Positions 16,283-24,244 of a stretch of 61,051 nt of DNA are shown one piece after another. Below the pieces are notes generated by a model that saw nothing but the letters and a program-made list of their open reading frames with translations, was not told the origin of the DNA and did no database searches. Source of the stretch: Bacillota bacterium (lineage in GTDB: Bacteria > Bacillota > Clostridia > Christensenellales > Aristaeellaceae); contig JAEZJP010000082.1 of assembly GCA_023415715.1 (NCBI GenBank), positions 1 through 61,051 on the forward strand, given 5' to 3'. Positions within the stretch are counted from its first letter, which is position 1. The number at the start of each line of letters is the position of its first letter. A program made the translations under genes and the position numbers.

Positions 16283-17542
16283 TCATTCATACTTCCAAAT
16301 GCTTTTCCTACCAAGCACATCCACCACCTCAATGGCCAGCTGACCTGTCAGCATGGGCACCTCCAAAAGCTTCGCAAGCTCCGGGCTGTGCCTTAGCCTT
16401 GCTGCATGGCTGTGGGAAACGAACACGCCTTCCTTTAAATACCCTGCCGACCATTGGTCCACCGCGTCCAGGGGGCCGAATTGCAATCCTGCCGGTATCT
16501 TTTTAAGGCCTGCCTCCACATTCTGTTCCAGTGAATATCCTTTCAGTTCCACCTCATAAAACCCAAGGGCCGGCCTCACCCCAGCATCAAGCTGCGCTTC
16601 CGCTTCGGCGCACGGCCATTCCAGCATAAAGTCCCGGTCAAGCAGCCTCTTCCTGGTTACGGATACGGCGCCTGTCCCCGCATCCACGCCAATGAAACGG
16701 CGCCCGTGCTCCGCCGCCGCCACCAGGGTGGTTCCCGAGCCGCAGCAAAGGTCCGCCGCAAGGTCGCCTGGCCGTGTGGTGGTGAGCAGTATCCTTTCCA
16801 GCAGCCGCAAGGGCTTTTGCGTATCATAACCCGTTCTTTGAGGATCCTTCTGCTGCAGGTGGCTTACGTCCGTCCACACATCGCTGGGGTAGGCCGGTTC
16901 ATCCTCATAATAGGTGTATATCTTGCCGTTGACCCTGATGGTGCGGAAGGTCCGGCCCTGCTCATCCACCTGGCGGCGCATATGGTTTTCCCGGTTCTCA
17001 GCCCGGCTGATAGGCGTCTTCGTGATATCAAAATAGTAATCGTCACTCTTCTTGTAAAACAAAAGAATATCATGCTTGCGGCTGAAATGCCTCACCGCCC
17101 GGCCGCCCGTTTGATATACCCAAACGATTTCATTTACCAGATTCTTTTCGCCGAAAACCTCATCGCACAAAATTTTCAGATAGGCATGCATCCTGTAATC
17201 GATATGCAAAAAGAAAACCCCGGTTTCCCGCAGCAAGCCGTGGGCCAGGGTCAGCAAATCACGCATGAAGGCAAGGTAAGCCTCTTTATTTGGATACCGG
17301 TCGGAGTACGCGGGCAGCACGACTTGATGCCTGCCGGTACGCCAGCCTTCCTCCCCCACGCGCATGCGGTGCTGGAACACATCCCCCGTAAAAAAGGGCG
17401 GATCGATATACAGGCATTGCACTTGAGAGGAGTATTCGGAAAGCAGCCTGCCGGAAAGCTGCAATGCATCGCCCTGGAGCAGCAGCCCGCCTTCCCCCGT
17501 TCCGTGGCTTTCCATCCAGGCGCTGCCTTTACACCACATCAT
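16283..17542 (-). CDS. Orphan N4/N6-type DNA methyltransferase (beta class)
   Basis: The 419-residue protein has the catalytic Asp-Pro-Pro-Phe at residues 47-50 ahead of the SAM-binding Cys-Cys-Gly-Ser-Gly-Thr-Thr at 266-272. This order (catalytic motif first) defines the beta class of amino-methyltransferases that make N4-methylcytosine or N6-methyladenine. 'Asp-Thr-Gln-Lys-Pro-Leu-Arg-Leu-Leu-Glu' precedes motif I as in the ParB-like/Mod group. Residues about 300-419 form an extra C-terminal domain of unknown role. GGGAGGG precedes the start. The start overlaps the stop of the upstream gene by four bases. No restriction endonuclease lies nearby. Confidence 0.85.
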   Translation of the reverse strand: MMWCKGSAWMESHGTGEGGLLLQGDALQLSGRLLSEYSSQVQCLYIDPPFFTGDVFQHRMRVGEEGWRTGRHQVVLPAYSDRYPNKEAYLAFMRDLLTLAHGLLRETGVFFLHIDYRMHAYLKILCDEVFGEKNLVNEIVWVYQTGGRAVRHFSRKHDILLFYKKSDDYYFDITKTPISRAENRENHMRRQVDEQGRTFRTIRVNGKIYTYYEDEPAYPSDVWTDVSHLQQKDPQRTGYDTQKPLRLLERILLTTTRPGDLAADLCCGSGTTLVAAAEHGRRFIGVDAGTGAVSVTRKRLLDRDFMLEWPCAEAEAQLDAGVRPALGFYEVELKGYSLEQNVEAGLKKIPAGLQFGPLDAVDQWSAGYLKEGVFVSHSHAARLRHSPELAKLLEVPMLTGQLAIEVVDVLGRKSIWKYE

Positions 17543-18054
17543 ACATCCCTCCCGGCAAGGAATGATTGCTTCATATCTTCATACCCGTTCAGTTCTTTTG
17601 AAAGCGAAAGCAAAAAGGCCCGGTGCTTGTCCTCCCGCAGAAGATGCTCCGCAGCGCCACGTACTGCGCTTACGAACTCGGCCTTAAGGCCTCTCCTGCC
17701 GCTTTTCATCAGCGGACAAACAGGCCAGGCGCGTACATCCATGGTGATATTCGCTTTGAGGCTTCCCTCCTCCTGCCAGGCCGCCCTGATTACCAGGGGA
17801 AAGATGCGGCAGGCAAGGGGCCGGTTTTCCCTCTCGCACATTCCATGGCAAACGAGCCGCTTGCCCAGCCTGTCCTCTTTGATGATTGTTAAGGAGCAGT
17901 CCTTGTAATACCGCTCTTCGTCAGGGAAGAGCAGCATCCCGTCCTCCTCACCGCCCTGGCAGCAGGCGGCTGCGCACCGCTTTCCGCAGTCAAAGGCAAG
18001 GGGCGTCACATCCTTAAGCAATTCCCGAGCTTTTTGCAGCCCATCCGCTTCCAT
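17539..18054 (-). CDS. Cysteine-cluster protein (YkgJ-like)
   Basis: The 171-residue protein has a Cys-rich N-terminal half: Cys-Gly-Lys-Arg-Cys-Ala-Ala-Ala-Cys-Cys (about 23-32), then Cys-His-Gly-Met-Cys and Arg-Pro-Leu-Ala-Cys-Arg-Ile-Phe-Pro-Leu. That last motif is the hallmark of YkgJ/UPF0153-type proteins, which are thought to bind a metal or Fe-S cluster; some relatives are flagellin lysine N-methylases. The C-terminal half is helical and without motif. It lies one base after the MntP-like gene's stop and overlaps the DNA methyltransferase by four bases, so the three form one operon. The function is unknown. Confidence 0.75.
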   Translation of the reverse strand: MEADGLQKARELLKDVTPLAFDCGKRCAAACCQGGEEDGMLLFPDEERYYKDCSLTIIKEDRLGKRLVCHGMCERENRPLACRIFPLVIRAAWQEEGSLKANITMDVRAWPVCPLMKSGRRGLKAEFVSAVRGAAEHLLREDKHRAFLLSLSKELNGYEDMKQSFLAGRDV

Positions 18055-18055
18055 G

Positions 18056-18631
18056 CTATATACCTTCCATCAAATGCTCTATCAGTATCTTTAAGCTGAT
18101 CATGATCAGTATGATGCCGCCTGCCACGCCTGCCCTGCGGCGCAAAAGACCCTTCAGTTTGGAGCCCAGCATCACGCCCGGCGTGCAAAGCACAAACGTG
18201 GTAAGGCCTATCACCAGCCCGTGCGAAACGTTATACTCACCCGACACAGCCAGGGATACCCCTACCGCCAGCGCATCCATACTGGTAGCAAGGCCCAACA
18301 GAAACAGCCTGCTCAAGCCCAGTGGATGAGCCGGGCACTCCGCATCGGGGCTGCAGCGCAGTTCCTCCCAAATCATCCGCGCGCCGGTGATAATAAGAAG
18401 CCCGAAAGCTGCCCAATGGTCCAGCATCAATAAACAAGTCCGAAGCCCCCGGCCCGTCATGAGCCCGATAGCTGGCATTACCGCCTGGAATAACCCAAAA
18501 CAAGCGCCCACCTTCAGTGCCTGCCTAAGCTTCGCTTTATGAAGCAGCGCGCCCGTGGCGGCCGCAGCCGCCAAAGCATCCAGCGAAACGGCCAGCGCCG
18601 TTGCCATCAGCTCCAAACCATCCATGTCCAT
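18056..18631 (-). CDS. MntP/YtaF-type manganese efflux pump
   Basis: The 191-residue protein has six predicted membrane spans. Spans 1 and 4 carry the paired 'Val-Ser-Leu-Asp-Ala-Leu-Ala' and 'Thr-Ser-Met-Asp-Ala-Leu-Ala-Val-Gly' motifs, whose Asp residues are needed for Mn2+ transport in MntP; sporulation-linked YtaF is a close relative. Starts at 18631 or 18625 are both possible; GGGGG lies just upstream. It is the first gene of a three-gene operon with the Cys-cluster protein and the DNA methyltransferase. No Mn-sensing riboswitch core was recognised upstream. Confidence 0.82.
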   Translation of the reverse strand: MDMDGLELMATALAVSLDALAAAAATGALLHKAKLRQALKVGACFGLFQAVMPAIGLMTGRGLRTCLLMLDHWAAFGLLIITGARMIWEELRCSPDAECPAHPLGLSRLFLLGLATSMDALAVGVSLAVSGEYNVSHGLVIGLTTFVLCTPGVMLGSKLKGLLRRRAGVAGGIILIMISLKILIEHLMEGI

Positions 18632-18795
18632 CCCCCTCTGTAAAACAAACGGCGGCCGTCCGAGCCGTCCGTTCCAGAAGGGTTATATGCATTCTATCAC
18701 AAAAAAAGACGCCCCACAACAGGGCGAGAGCGGGGAGACGTAAGGTTTTGCAAGAAGAGGACTTTTTGAAAAAATCCCTCTTCCCCTTCCCGCAA

Positions 18796-18990
18796 GCTCA
18801 ATCGTCGCGCTGCTTCACTGCCGCTTGCAACCCCGGTGGTCTCAATTGTCGTGCTGCTGCGCTGCCGCTCGCATCACTCTGTTTCGACCTCTTCCTCCGC
18901 CCTTCTTTTTGCCCCCACTGGGGGCAGCCGGGCTCCGGAACCCGTTTCGCTTGATTCCCTTACCTCGCTTCATCTGCCACTGGCAGCGCT
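18796..18990 (+). repeat. Dispersed intergenic repeat, copy 1
   Basis: Bases 18796-18990 are related over about 190 bases to the reverse complement of 44745-44945. Shared blocks in order are CTCAATCGTCGCG, TCTCAATTGTCG, GCTGCTGCGCTG, CTCTGTTTCGACC, CTTCCTCCGCC, GGCAGCCGGGCT and CCGTTTCGC. Inside, a unit of about 45 bases (CTCAATYGTCGYG...) occurs twice in tandem. It lies in the 638-base gene-free stretch between mntP and the dehydrogenase gene. The short frames in it have no ribosome binding site and are not taken as genes. Confidence 0.75.
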
Positions 18991-19073
18991 CGGCTCACTC
19001 ACCCATCCCTGAAAAACTTCATATTATAGAAAAATGATTACAGTTACTTGAGGGGGAGCAAACATTCCTTGCT

Positions 19074-19205
19074 CTTTTCACCGTTCATGGTTAAGGGTAA
19101 GGGGATCTATCCCCGAACCTGGAACATTCAAATGGCTTTGTCATTTGAATGTGAAACACCGGACAAGAGAAACGCAGGACGGTGCGTATAGCCATAGGTG
19201 AAAAG
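19074..19205. ncRNA. Unassigned structured element (nested stems)
   Basis: Several exact pairings nest like a multi-branched RNA. Outer stem: CTTTTCACC (19074-19082) with GGTGAAAAG (19197-19205). Second stem: ATGGTTA (19087-19093) with TAGCCAT (19189-19195). Internal hairpins: GGGGATCTATCCCC (19101-19114) and an 11-pair hairpin ACATTCAAATG / CATTTGAATGT (19124-19152). Another stem: CACCG (19157-19161) with CGGTG (19180-19184). I could not match it to a riboswitch or known small RNA, and the strand is unclear. It could equally be a transposon-derived palindrome. Confidence 0.45.
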
Positions 19206-19212
19206 TGAAAAA

Positions 19213-19243
19213 AGCCGCAAAGATGATTTTCATCTTCGCGGCT
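19213..19243 (-). terminator. Terminator after the short-chain dehydrogenase gene
   Basis: On the minus strand AGCCGCGAAGATGA and TCATCTTTGCGGCT pair and are followed by TTTTTTC. A second small hairpin (TGAAAATGA / TCATTTTCA) covers the stop codon itself at 19250-19272. Confidence 0.85.
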
Positions 19244-19269
19244 AAATCATGAAAATGACGCAGTCATTT

Positions 19270-20157
19270 TCACGAAGTAAGTTTCCCTCCGTTTACATGC
19301 AGTATCTGCCCTGTCACATAGGCGCTGTCGTCGCAGGCCAGGTAGACATAGGTAGGCGCCAGTTCGAAAGGCTGTGCGGCCCGTCCAAGCGGCGTATCCT
19401 TGCCGAACTGCTCCACATCCTGGGGGGAAAAGCTGGAGGGGATCAGCGGCGTCCACACGGGTCCGGGGGCAACGGCATTGACCCTGATGCCCCTCTGCGC
19501 CAGCGATAAGGACAGCGACTTGGTGAAGGATACGATAGCGCCCTTGGTGGCGGAGTAGTCGATAAGCGTCTTGTCCCCTGCATAAGCGGTAATGGAGGTG
19601 GTGTTGATAATTTGACAACCTGTCTTCATGTGCTTCAAACATGCCTTTGCCATGAAAAAGTAGCTCATGACATTGGTATTGAACGTCACGCCCAATTGAT
19701 CGCTGGTGATATCCTCCAGGCTATTTTGGGGGTACTGTACTGCTGCGTTGTTCACCAGCACATCTACGCGTCCGAAGGCGCGGATCACCTTGTCCACCGC
19801 GTCCATGGCGGCCTGCTCGCTCTTTAGGTCACAGGGCACCAGCAGGCAGTGGCGGCCAAGGCCTTCCACCATCTTCAGCGTTTCCTGTGCGTCCTGGTTC
19901 TCGTTCAAATACAGCACGGCCACGTCTGCGCCTTCCTTGGCAAAGGCCATGGCCACGGCCTGGCCGATGCCGCTGTCGCCGCCGGTGATGATCGCGGCGC
20001 GGCCGGCCATTTTGCCCGCGCCCTTATATTGCGGGTTGTCCACAATGGGTTTGGGATTCATGTTCTTTTGGCTGCCGGGCTGCACATTTTGATGCTGGGG
20101 CGGAAAGTTTTGCGGCGCGGCGGGCGCCTGCTTGTCATAGGTTGAGGAATTTTGCAT
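19270..20157 (-). CDS. Short-chain dehydrogenase/reductase, general-stress type
   Basis: The 295-residue protein has a Pro- and Gln-rich N-terminal extension (about 1-45, Gln-Asn-Phe-Pro-Pro-Gln-His) that is typical of the YhdF/YhxC/GsiB-linked group of bacterial SDRs. The Rossmann motif Thr-Gly-Gly-Asp-Ser-Gly-Ile-Gly lies at about 57-64, then Asn-Asn-Ala-Ala, the catalytic Ser, and Tyr-Ser-Ala-Thr-Lys. It uses NAD(P)H; the alcohol or sugar substrate is not known. It is a single gene with its own terminator; GGAGGTGC precedes the start. Confidence 0.88.
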   Translation of the reverse strand: MQNSSTYDKQAPAAPQNFPPQHQNVQPGSQKNMNPKPIVDNPQYKGAGKMAGRAAIITGGDSGIGQAVAMAFAKEGADVAVLYLNENQDAQETLKMVEGLGRHCLLVPCDLKSEQAAMDAVDKVIRAFGRVDVLVNNAAVQYPQNSLEDITSDQLGVTFNTNVMSYFFMAKACLKHMKTGCQIINTTSITAYAGDKTLIDYSATKGAIVSFTKSLSLSLAQRGIRVNAVAPGPVWTPLIPSSFSPQDVEQFGKDTPLGRAAQPFELAPTYVYLACDDSAYVTGQILHVNGGKLTS

Positions 20158-20305
20158 AAAGCACCTCCTAATACTGTTATTGCTTTATGTTCTTCTTAAG
20201 CCCAAAAGATTATACACCGCCCGGCGGCAGGAATCCCCGCATGCCTGTCGAAAAAAGAGGGACGGCAAGGTTGTCCAAACGATCAAATGCGAAAGGAATC
20301 TTTTA

Positions 20306-20884
20306 ATGAAAAAAGACACAGTCTTTTCCTACTGGACCTTGTTTTTATCCACCTTCTATATCAGTGCCTTCACCTTTGGCGGCGGATATGTGATCGTGCC
20401 CCTGATGCGTAAACGATTCGTGGAGCAGTACGGCTGGATTCAGGAGCAGGAGATGCTGGACCTGATCGCCATTGCCCAGTCCACGCCCGGGCCCATTGCA
20501 GTAAACACCTCCATCCTTGTCGGTTACCGGATGGCAAAAGTAAAAGGCGCGCTTTTAACGATGTTCGGTACGGTGCTGCCGCCGCTGATCATACTGTCTA
20601 TCCTGTCAGCAGGTTATACGGCGTTCTCAAATAACGCGGTAGTGCGTTCCATCCTCTGGGGCATGCAGGCCGGCGTGGCCGCCGTGGTCGCCAATGTGGT
20701 GATCGGTATGGCCGCGGCAGTGCTCAAGCAAAAGCGCTGGCTGCCCATTGTTTTGATGGTGCTGGCATTTGCCGCCGCCCTGTTTTTAAAGGTGAATGTG
20801 GTCTTCATCCTTTTGGCCTGCGGTGTAATAGGCGCAGCGGATATGCTGCTCATAACCCGGAAGAAGGACGGTGAGAAGGCATGA
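20306..20884 (+). CDS. Chromate transporter family protein, first half
   Basis: From ATG 20306 (AAAGGAATC upstream) the protein has 192 residues and about six membrane spans. It has 'Ala-Phe-Thr-Phe-Gly-Gly-Gly-Tyr' and 'Ala-Gln-Ser-Thr-Pro-Gly-Pro-Ile-Ala', the CHR-domain signatures. Short CHR proteins work as heterodimers, the two halves inserted with opposite topology. Its stop overlaps the start of the second half (ATGA). Despite the family name, the natural anion in anaerobes is usually unknown. Confidence 0.88.
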   Translation: MKKDTVFSYWTLFLSTFYISAFTFGGGYVIVPLMRKRFVEQYGWIQEQEMLDLIAIAQSTPGPIAVNTSILVGYRMAKVKGALLTMFGTVLPPLIILSILSAGYTAFSNNAVVRSILWGMQAGVAAVVANVVIGMAAAVLKQKRWLPIVLMVLAFAAALFLKVNVVFILLACGVIGAADMLLITRKKDGEKA

Positions 20885-21447
20885 TTTATCTTCAACTGCT
20901 GCTTAGCTTTATACAGATCGGGCTCTTCAGCATCGGCGGTGGATATGCCGCGCTGCCCCTTATCCAGCAGCAGGTGGTTGACCTGCACAGTTGGCTGAAG
21001 CTTTCCGAGTTTTCCGATGTGGTAGCCATATCGCAAATGACGCCGGGGCCTATCGCCATCAATGCCGCCACCTTTGTGGGCATGCGGCTGGGGGGCATAT
21101 TGGGCGCGGTGGTGGCTACCGCCGGTTGCGTGCTGCCATCCTGCATCATTGTGCTGATATTGGCCAGGGTTTATTACAAATACAGGAACCTCACGCTCCT
21201 GCAGGGCATACTTGGCGGGCTCCGGCCTGCCGTGGTGGCTTTGATCGGCTCTGCCGGCATATCCATGATCGTCCTTGCCTTTTTCGGTACAAAGCTGAAC
21301 GAGATTGTATGGAGCAATCTGGATGTCGTTGCCGTAGGCCTGTTTGCGCTGTCGCTGATTGCGCTTAGAATATGGAAGAAAATCGATCCTGTGTTTGTGA
21401 TCCTGGGTTCCGGGCTTGCGGGGATGTGCATTTCCTTCATTCGATAA
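20881..21447 (+). CDS. Chromate transporter family protein, second half
   Basis: The 188-residue protein is paralogous to the preceding one: 'Phe-Ser-Ile-Gly-Gly-Gly-Tyr-Ala' near residue 20 and 'Gln-Met-Thr-Pro-Gly-Pro-Ile-Ala' near 55, with about six spans. The four-base ATGA overlap shows translational coupling, expected for a two-subunit short-chain CHR exporter. A strong terminator follows. Confidence 0.88.
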   Translation: MIYLQLLLSFIQIGLFSIGGGYAALPLIQQQVVDLHSWLKLSEFSDVVAISQMTPGPIAINAATFVGMRLGGILGAVVATAGCVLPSCIIVLILARVYYKYRNLTLLQGILGGLRPAVVALIGSAGISMIVLAFFGTKLNEIVWSNLDVVAVGLFALSLIALRIWKKIDPVFVILGSGLAGMCISFIR

Positions 21448-21450
21448 AAG

Positions 21451-21485
21451 AATCGCGCCCGGCCGATGATAGGCCGGGCGCGATT
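21451..21485 (+). terminator. Terminator after the chromate transporter pair
   Basis: AATCGCGCCCGGCC and GGCCGGGCGCGATT form a 14-pair stem with a seven-base loop, followed by GCTTTAT. It begins four bases after the stop. Confidence 0.9.
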
Positions 21486-21567
21486 GCTTTATCTCTCAAT
21501 GCTTTAAAAACATCCCTTCACGGGAAAGATATAACGGCACCCGTAATTGATGGAAGAAGGGATCAGC

Positions 21568-22683
21568 ATGAGATTCAAGGCCCTGGCCGTACTGTTCTTA
21601 CTGGCCGCGCTGCTGCCAAGCAGTTGCGCCGCGCCCAGCACGGGCGGTACAGTCGTAACCCCTCCCGCCACCACAATGCCCGTTCCCAGCACCACCGCTC
21701 CCGCTGCAGAACCCACCACCCCCGCCGCAGAACCCACCGCGGCGGGGGCGCTCGTAGAGGATTACTTCCCGGTGCTTGAAAATTACCGCCTCACATATGA
21801 GGGCGTTGGAAACGAATACGCCTCTTATGTAGCATATACAGAATTTCATGAAGGAAACAAGCTTCAAAGGCGCATCGACAACGGCGGTACGGTAACATCA
21901 AGGGTGTATAAATGGGAAAACGGCAAGCTCACCAGGGTAAACTCGGTGCCGGAGGCCTATGTGCGTCAGAACCTGTTAAGCGCCCCGGAAACGGAATCGG
22001 AAGTGCTGCTTCAGGAGCCGCTTAACACAGGCACAGCCTGGGACACGGCAAACGCAAGGCGGAGCATTACCGGGGTCAATGTGCCTGTGCAAACGCCGCT
22101 GGGCGCCTACAATGCGCTGGAAGTAACGACCCAGGGGACCGATTACAAAACCCTGGACTACTATGCCAAGGGAATCGGCCTTGTCAAATCCGTCTTTCAG
22201 TCCGGAGATACGGAGGTTGTTTCAACGCTTGCTGAAATGAAAGGTGACGCGCCATTTCTGCAGGTAATCAGGCTCTACTATCCCGGTGCAGAAGGTACAG
22301 GCAGGTTTTACCGGGAAGTGCAGCTGGCCATGACCACCAACATGACTTTGACCGCCGCCATAGAGGAAGCGTATCAGGTGGAGCCCAAAGGCAAGGCAGG
22401 CCGCGTGTTTACCCCAGGCACACGCATTTTATCCATTCGAAAAAACGCCGGCAGCGTGTTGCATATTGACTTGAACCAGGCATTCATTACCGAGCGGACC
22501 GGAAGCCGTGCCTATGAGGAAGGCGTAGTGCACAGCGTAGCCGATACCTTCGGCGAACTTTATCAAACTGATAAAGTGCTTTTAACGGTGGAGGGCAAGC
22601 CTTATAAGTCCAGCCAGTTCTCCATGAACGAAGGAGAAACGCTGACTGCTCAGAAAACAGAAGCGCAAATTATTATCGACTAA
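21568..22683 (+). CDS. Lipoprotein with C-terminal GerMN domain
   Basis: From ATG 21568 (GAAGGGATCAGC upstream) the protein has 371 residues. The signal peptide ends in the lipobox Leu-Pro-Ser-Ser-Cys (Cys20 region), followed by a Thr/Pro/Ala spacer of about 40 residues. The middle part (about 60-235) is a beta-rich domain found in Clostridia. The C-terminal 130 residues, with 'Arg-Leu-Tyr-Tyr-Pro' at the start and 'Asp-Leu-Asn-Gln-Ala-Phe', fit GerMN, the domain of GerM that helps engulfment and germination in Bacillus. It would sit on the outer face of the membrane, and it supports a spore-forming host. Confidence 0.82.
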   Translation: MRFKALAVLFLLAALLPSSCAAPSTGGTVVTPPATTMPVPSTTAPAAEPTTPAAEPTAAGALVEDYFPVLENYRLTYEGVGNEYASYVAYTEFHEGNKLQRRIDNGGTVTSRVYKWENGKLTRVNSVPEAYVRQNLLSAPETESEVLLQEPLNTGTAWDTANARRSITGVNVPVQTPLGAYNALEVTTQGTDYKTLDYYAKGIGLVKSVFQSGDTEVVSTLAEMKGDAPFLQVIRLYYPGAEGTGRFYREVQLAMTTNMTLTAAIEEAYQVEPKGKAGRVFTPGTRILSIRKNAGSVLHIDLNQAFITERTGSRAYEEGVVHSVADTFGELYQTDKVLLTVEGKPYKSSQFSMNEGETLTAQKTEAQIIID

Positions 22684-22688
22684 AAAAA

Positions 22689-22713
22689 ATTGCCGGCTTA
22701 AAAAGCCGGCAAT
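22689..22713 (-). terminator. Terminator after the 45-residue membrane protein gene
   Basis: ATTGCCGGCTT and AAGCCGGCAAT pair (11 pairs, loop AAA). On the minus strand the stem is followed by eight T residues, so it serves the minus-strand small gene ending at 22730. Confidence 0.88.
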
Positions 22714-22729
22714 CCGGGTCGCATCATTC

Positions 22730-22867
22730 TTAGTTGCTGGTGGGATAAGCATGGTGATACTCAATATGCATATAATCCGCCAATCCCTGCTCCAAATGCA
22801 TCTGACGGCTGTGGTCATCAATCAGCAGCAGTACAAACATCAAAGCCAGGAATATCAACAATGCCAT
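22730..22867 (-). CDS. 45-residue membrane protein, unknown function
   Basis: The ATG at 22867 is preceded by a textbook AGGAGG with an eight-base spacer, and the frame ends 17 bases before a strong terminator, which together argue for a real gene. The peptide has one N-terminal hydrophobic segment (Ala-Leu-Leu-Ile-Phe-Leu-Ala-Leu-Met-Phe-Val-Leu-Leu-Leu-Ile) and a polar, His-rich C-terminal half. I do not recognise a family. Confidence 0.65.
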   Translation of the reverse strand: MALLIFLALMFVLLLIDDHSRQMHLEQGLADYMHIEYHHAYPTSN

Positions 22868-23043
22868 GGAAGCTTCCTCCTCTTTCCGGTCCGCAGGATT
22901 CCTGCAAACGTCTTTGTTTGCAAGCAAATTATACCTCAAAACACCAAAAAAGGGAAGGGGTTTTGCAAGATTTCCTGCATAATATTTTCAAAAATGCAAC
23001 TTGCAAAATTCCGGGCTCCTTGTTAAGAAAACATCAAAAAACA

Positions 23044-23052
23044 TGATATAAT
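23044..23052 (+). promoter_or_regulatory. Extended -10 promoter for the transglutaminase-like gene
   Basis: TG-A-TATAAT (TATAAT 23047-23052) is an extended -10 element. No good -35 is present. Its position means the in-frame ATG at 23051 cannot be the start. Confidence 0.5.
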
Positions 23053-23077
23053 GCAGGAAGACGGGAGGGAAATGCAA

Positions 23078-24160
23078 ATGCATCCAAAACGCTTCTTCGG
23101 ACTTATTTTCATGTTGATTTTGGTTACCATTTTTGCATCAGCCCAGGCCGAAGCGCTGACATGGGAGACTATGACGCGCCCGTCTGAAGACATTCCCTGG
23201 CAGACGCTTGGGGATGCAAAAGATGTGTACCTCATGATAAAGGGCAATCGTGATGCAGCCGTTCGCTCTGAGCCAAGAAGCGGCGCCAGATCGCTTTATA
23301 CCTGGCGGCACTTTGCGATCCGCGCGCTGGACTATTTAGAGGAGGAATCATGGCACAAGGTGGCGCTGCCCGGCAAGGACGGATTTGTTCAGTCGAAACT
23401 TACTGAGGTGCTGCCTGAGGAAGGCCGTCCCCGGCTTCGGGCATTTATCCAAACCGCCTCCCTGGGCTACGTGTATCTGGCCGCAGCGGGAAATATACCC
23501 CTGGTCATGGATCTGCAAAACGGGAACAAGCATCATCAGCTGCTGCTGCCAAACGACAGCCAGTGGCAGCCTATACTTTTAACACTTGGCGCTGGAAAGT
23601 ACAAGCTTTCGGTATATGAGGCCGGGCTGTATGATTGGCCCGTCCGTCTTCTTTTTGAAACCTTCTTTGAAATGGCGGATGCGCCGGCGGATACGCAGCT
23701 TGCGCTGTTATCCTCACTTCATACCAATATGGATGCAAATCCCGAAACAGTGGCACTGGCGCAGTCGCTTTGCCAAGACGCCAAAACGGATCTGGAGAAG
23801 GTCACGCTTCTTTGGAATTGGCTGATGAAGCACGCCTCCTACGACAAGCAGCTTTCAAAATCCATACAATTCAGCGAAATACCCGACGGGGACGCATTTA
23901 TCCGGGGTGAAAAGGGCATATGCTCAGATTATGCCGCGTTCATGGCGGTAGGGCTCCGGGCGGTTAACGTGCCAGCAAAGCACGTATACGGCAAGAATCT
24001 GCGCACCGGGAACCAGCATGCCTGGAACGAAGTTTACCTGGACGGCCGCTGGCAGATCATAGACGCCACCATGGCCCAGTCCAGAGGGCCAAAAAAATTC
24101 CACATCGAAGATGCAAAGCATTACGGTGCGGAAAAGGGTACCTGGGATGGTTTTCATTGA
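23078..24160 (+). CDS. Secreted transglutaminase-like protein with SH3-like domain
   Basis: From ATG 23078 (GGGAGG nine bases upstream; ATG 23072 is also possible) the protein has 360 residues. A signal peptide covers about 1-25. Residues about 50-115 look like a bacterial SH3 domain (Arg-Ser-Glu-Pro ... Trp-His-Lys-Val ... Gly-Phe-Val). The transglutaminase-like fold carries the Cys282-His314-Asp329 triad in Gly-Ile-Cys-Ser-Asp-Tyr, His-Ala-Trp-Asn-Glu-Val and Ile-Asp-Ala-Thr. Such proteins are usually peptidases or cross-linkers at the cell wall. The stop codon overlaps the -35 of the next promoter. Confidence 0.85.
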   Translation: MHPKRFFGLIFMLILVTIFASAQAEALTWETMTRPSEDIPWQTLGDAKDVYLMIKGNRDAAVRSEPRSGARSLYTWRHFAIRALDYLEEESWHKVALPGKDGFVQSKLTEVLPEEGRPRLRAFIQTASLGYVYLAAAGNIPLVMDLQNGNKHHQLLLPNDSQWQPILLTLGAGKYKLSVYEAGLYDWPVRLLFETFFEMADAPADTQLALLSSLHTNMDANPETVALAQSLCQDAKTDLEKVTLLWNWLMKHASYDKQLSKSIQFSEIPDGDAFIRGEKGICSDYAAFMAVGLRAVNVPAKHVYGKNLRTGNQHAWNEVYLDGRWQIIDATMAQSRGPKKFHIEDAKHYGAEKGTWDGFH

Positions 24161-24186
24161 CACCAGGAAAAAATCTTTGATATAAT
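24157..24186 (+). promoter_or_regulatory. Sigma-A promoter for the T-box leader
   Basis: A perfect TTGACA at 24157-24162 and a perfect TATAAT at 24181-24186, spaced 18 bases. The -35 overlaps the stop codon of the preceding gene. Confidence 0.85.
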
Positions 24187-24244
24187 AAAAGCATCTGAAA
24201 ACAGCAGATCATTTTGCTTTTCAGATGTGAATTGTATAATAAAG

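Noticed and set aside
18632..19269. Possible Mn riboswitch for the mntP-like gene
   Set aside because: No yybP-ykoY core; the structured element in this region is over 400 bases away and separated by a repeat.
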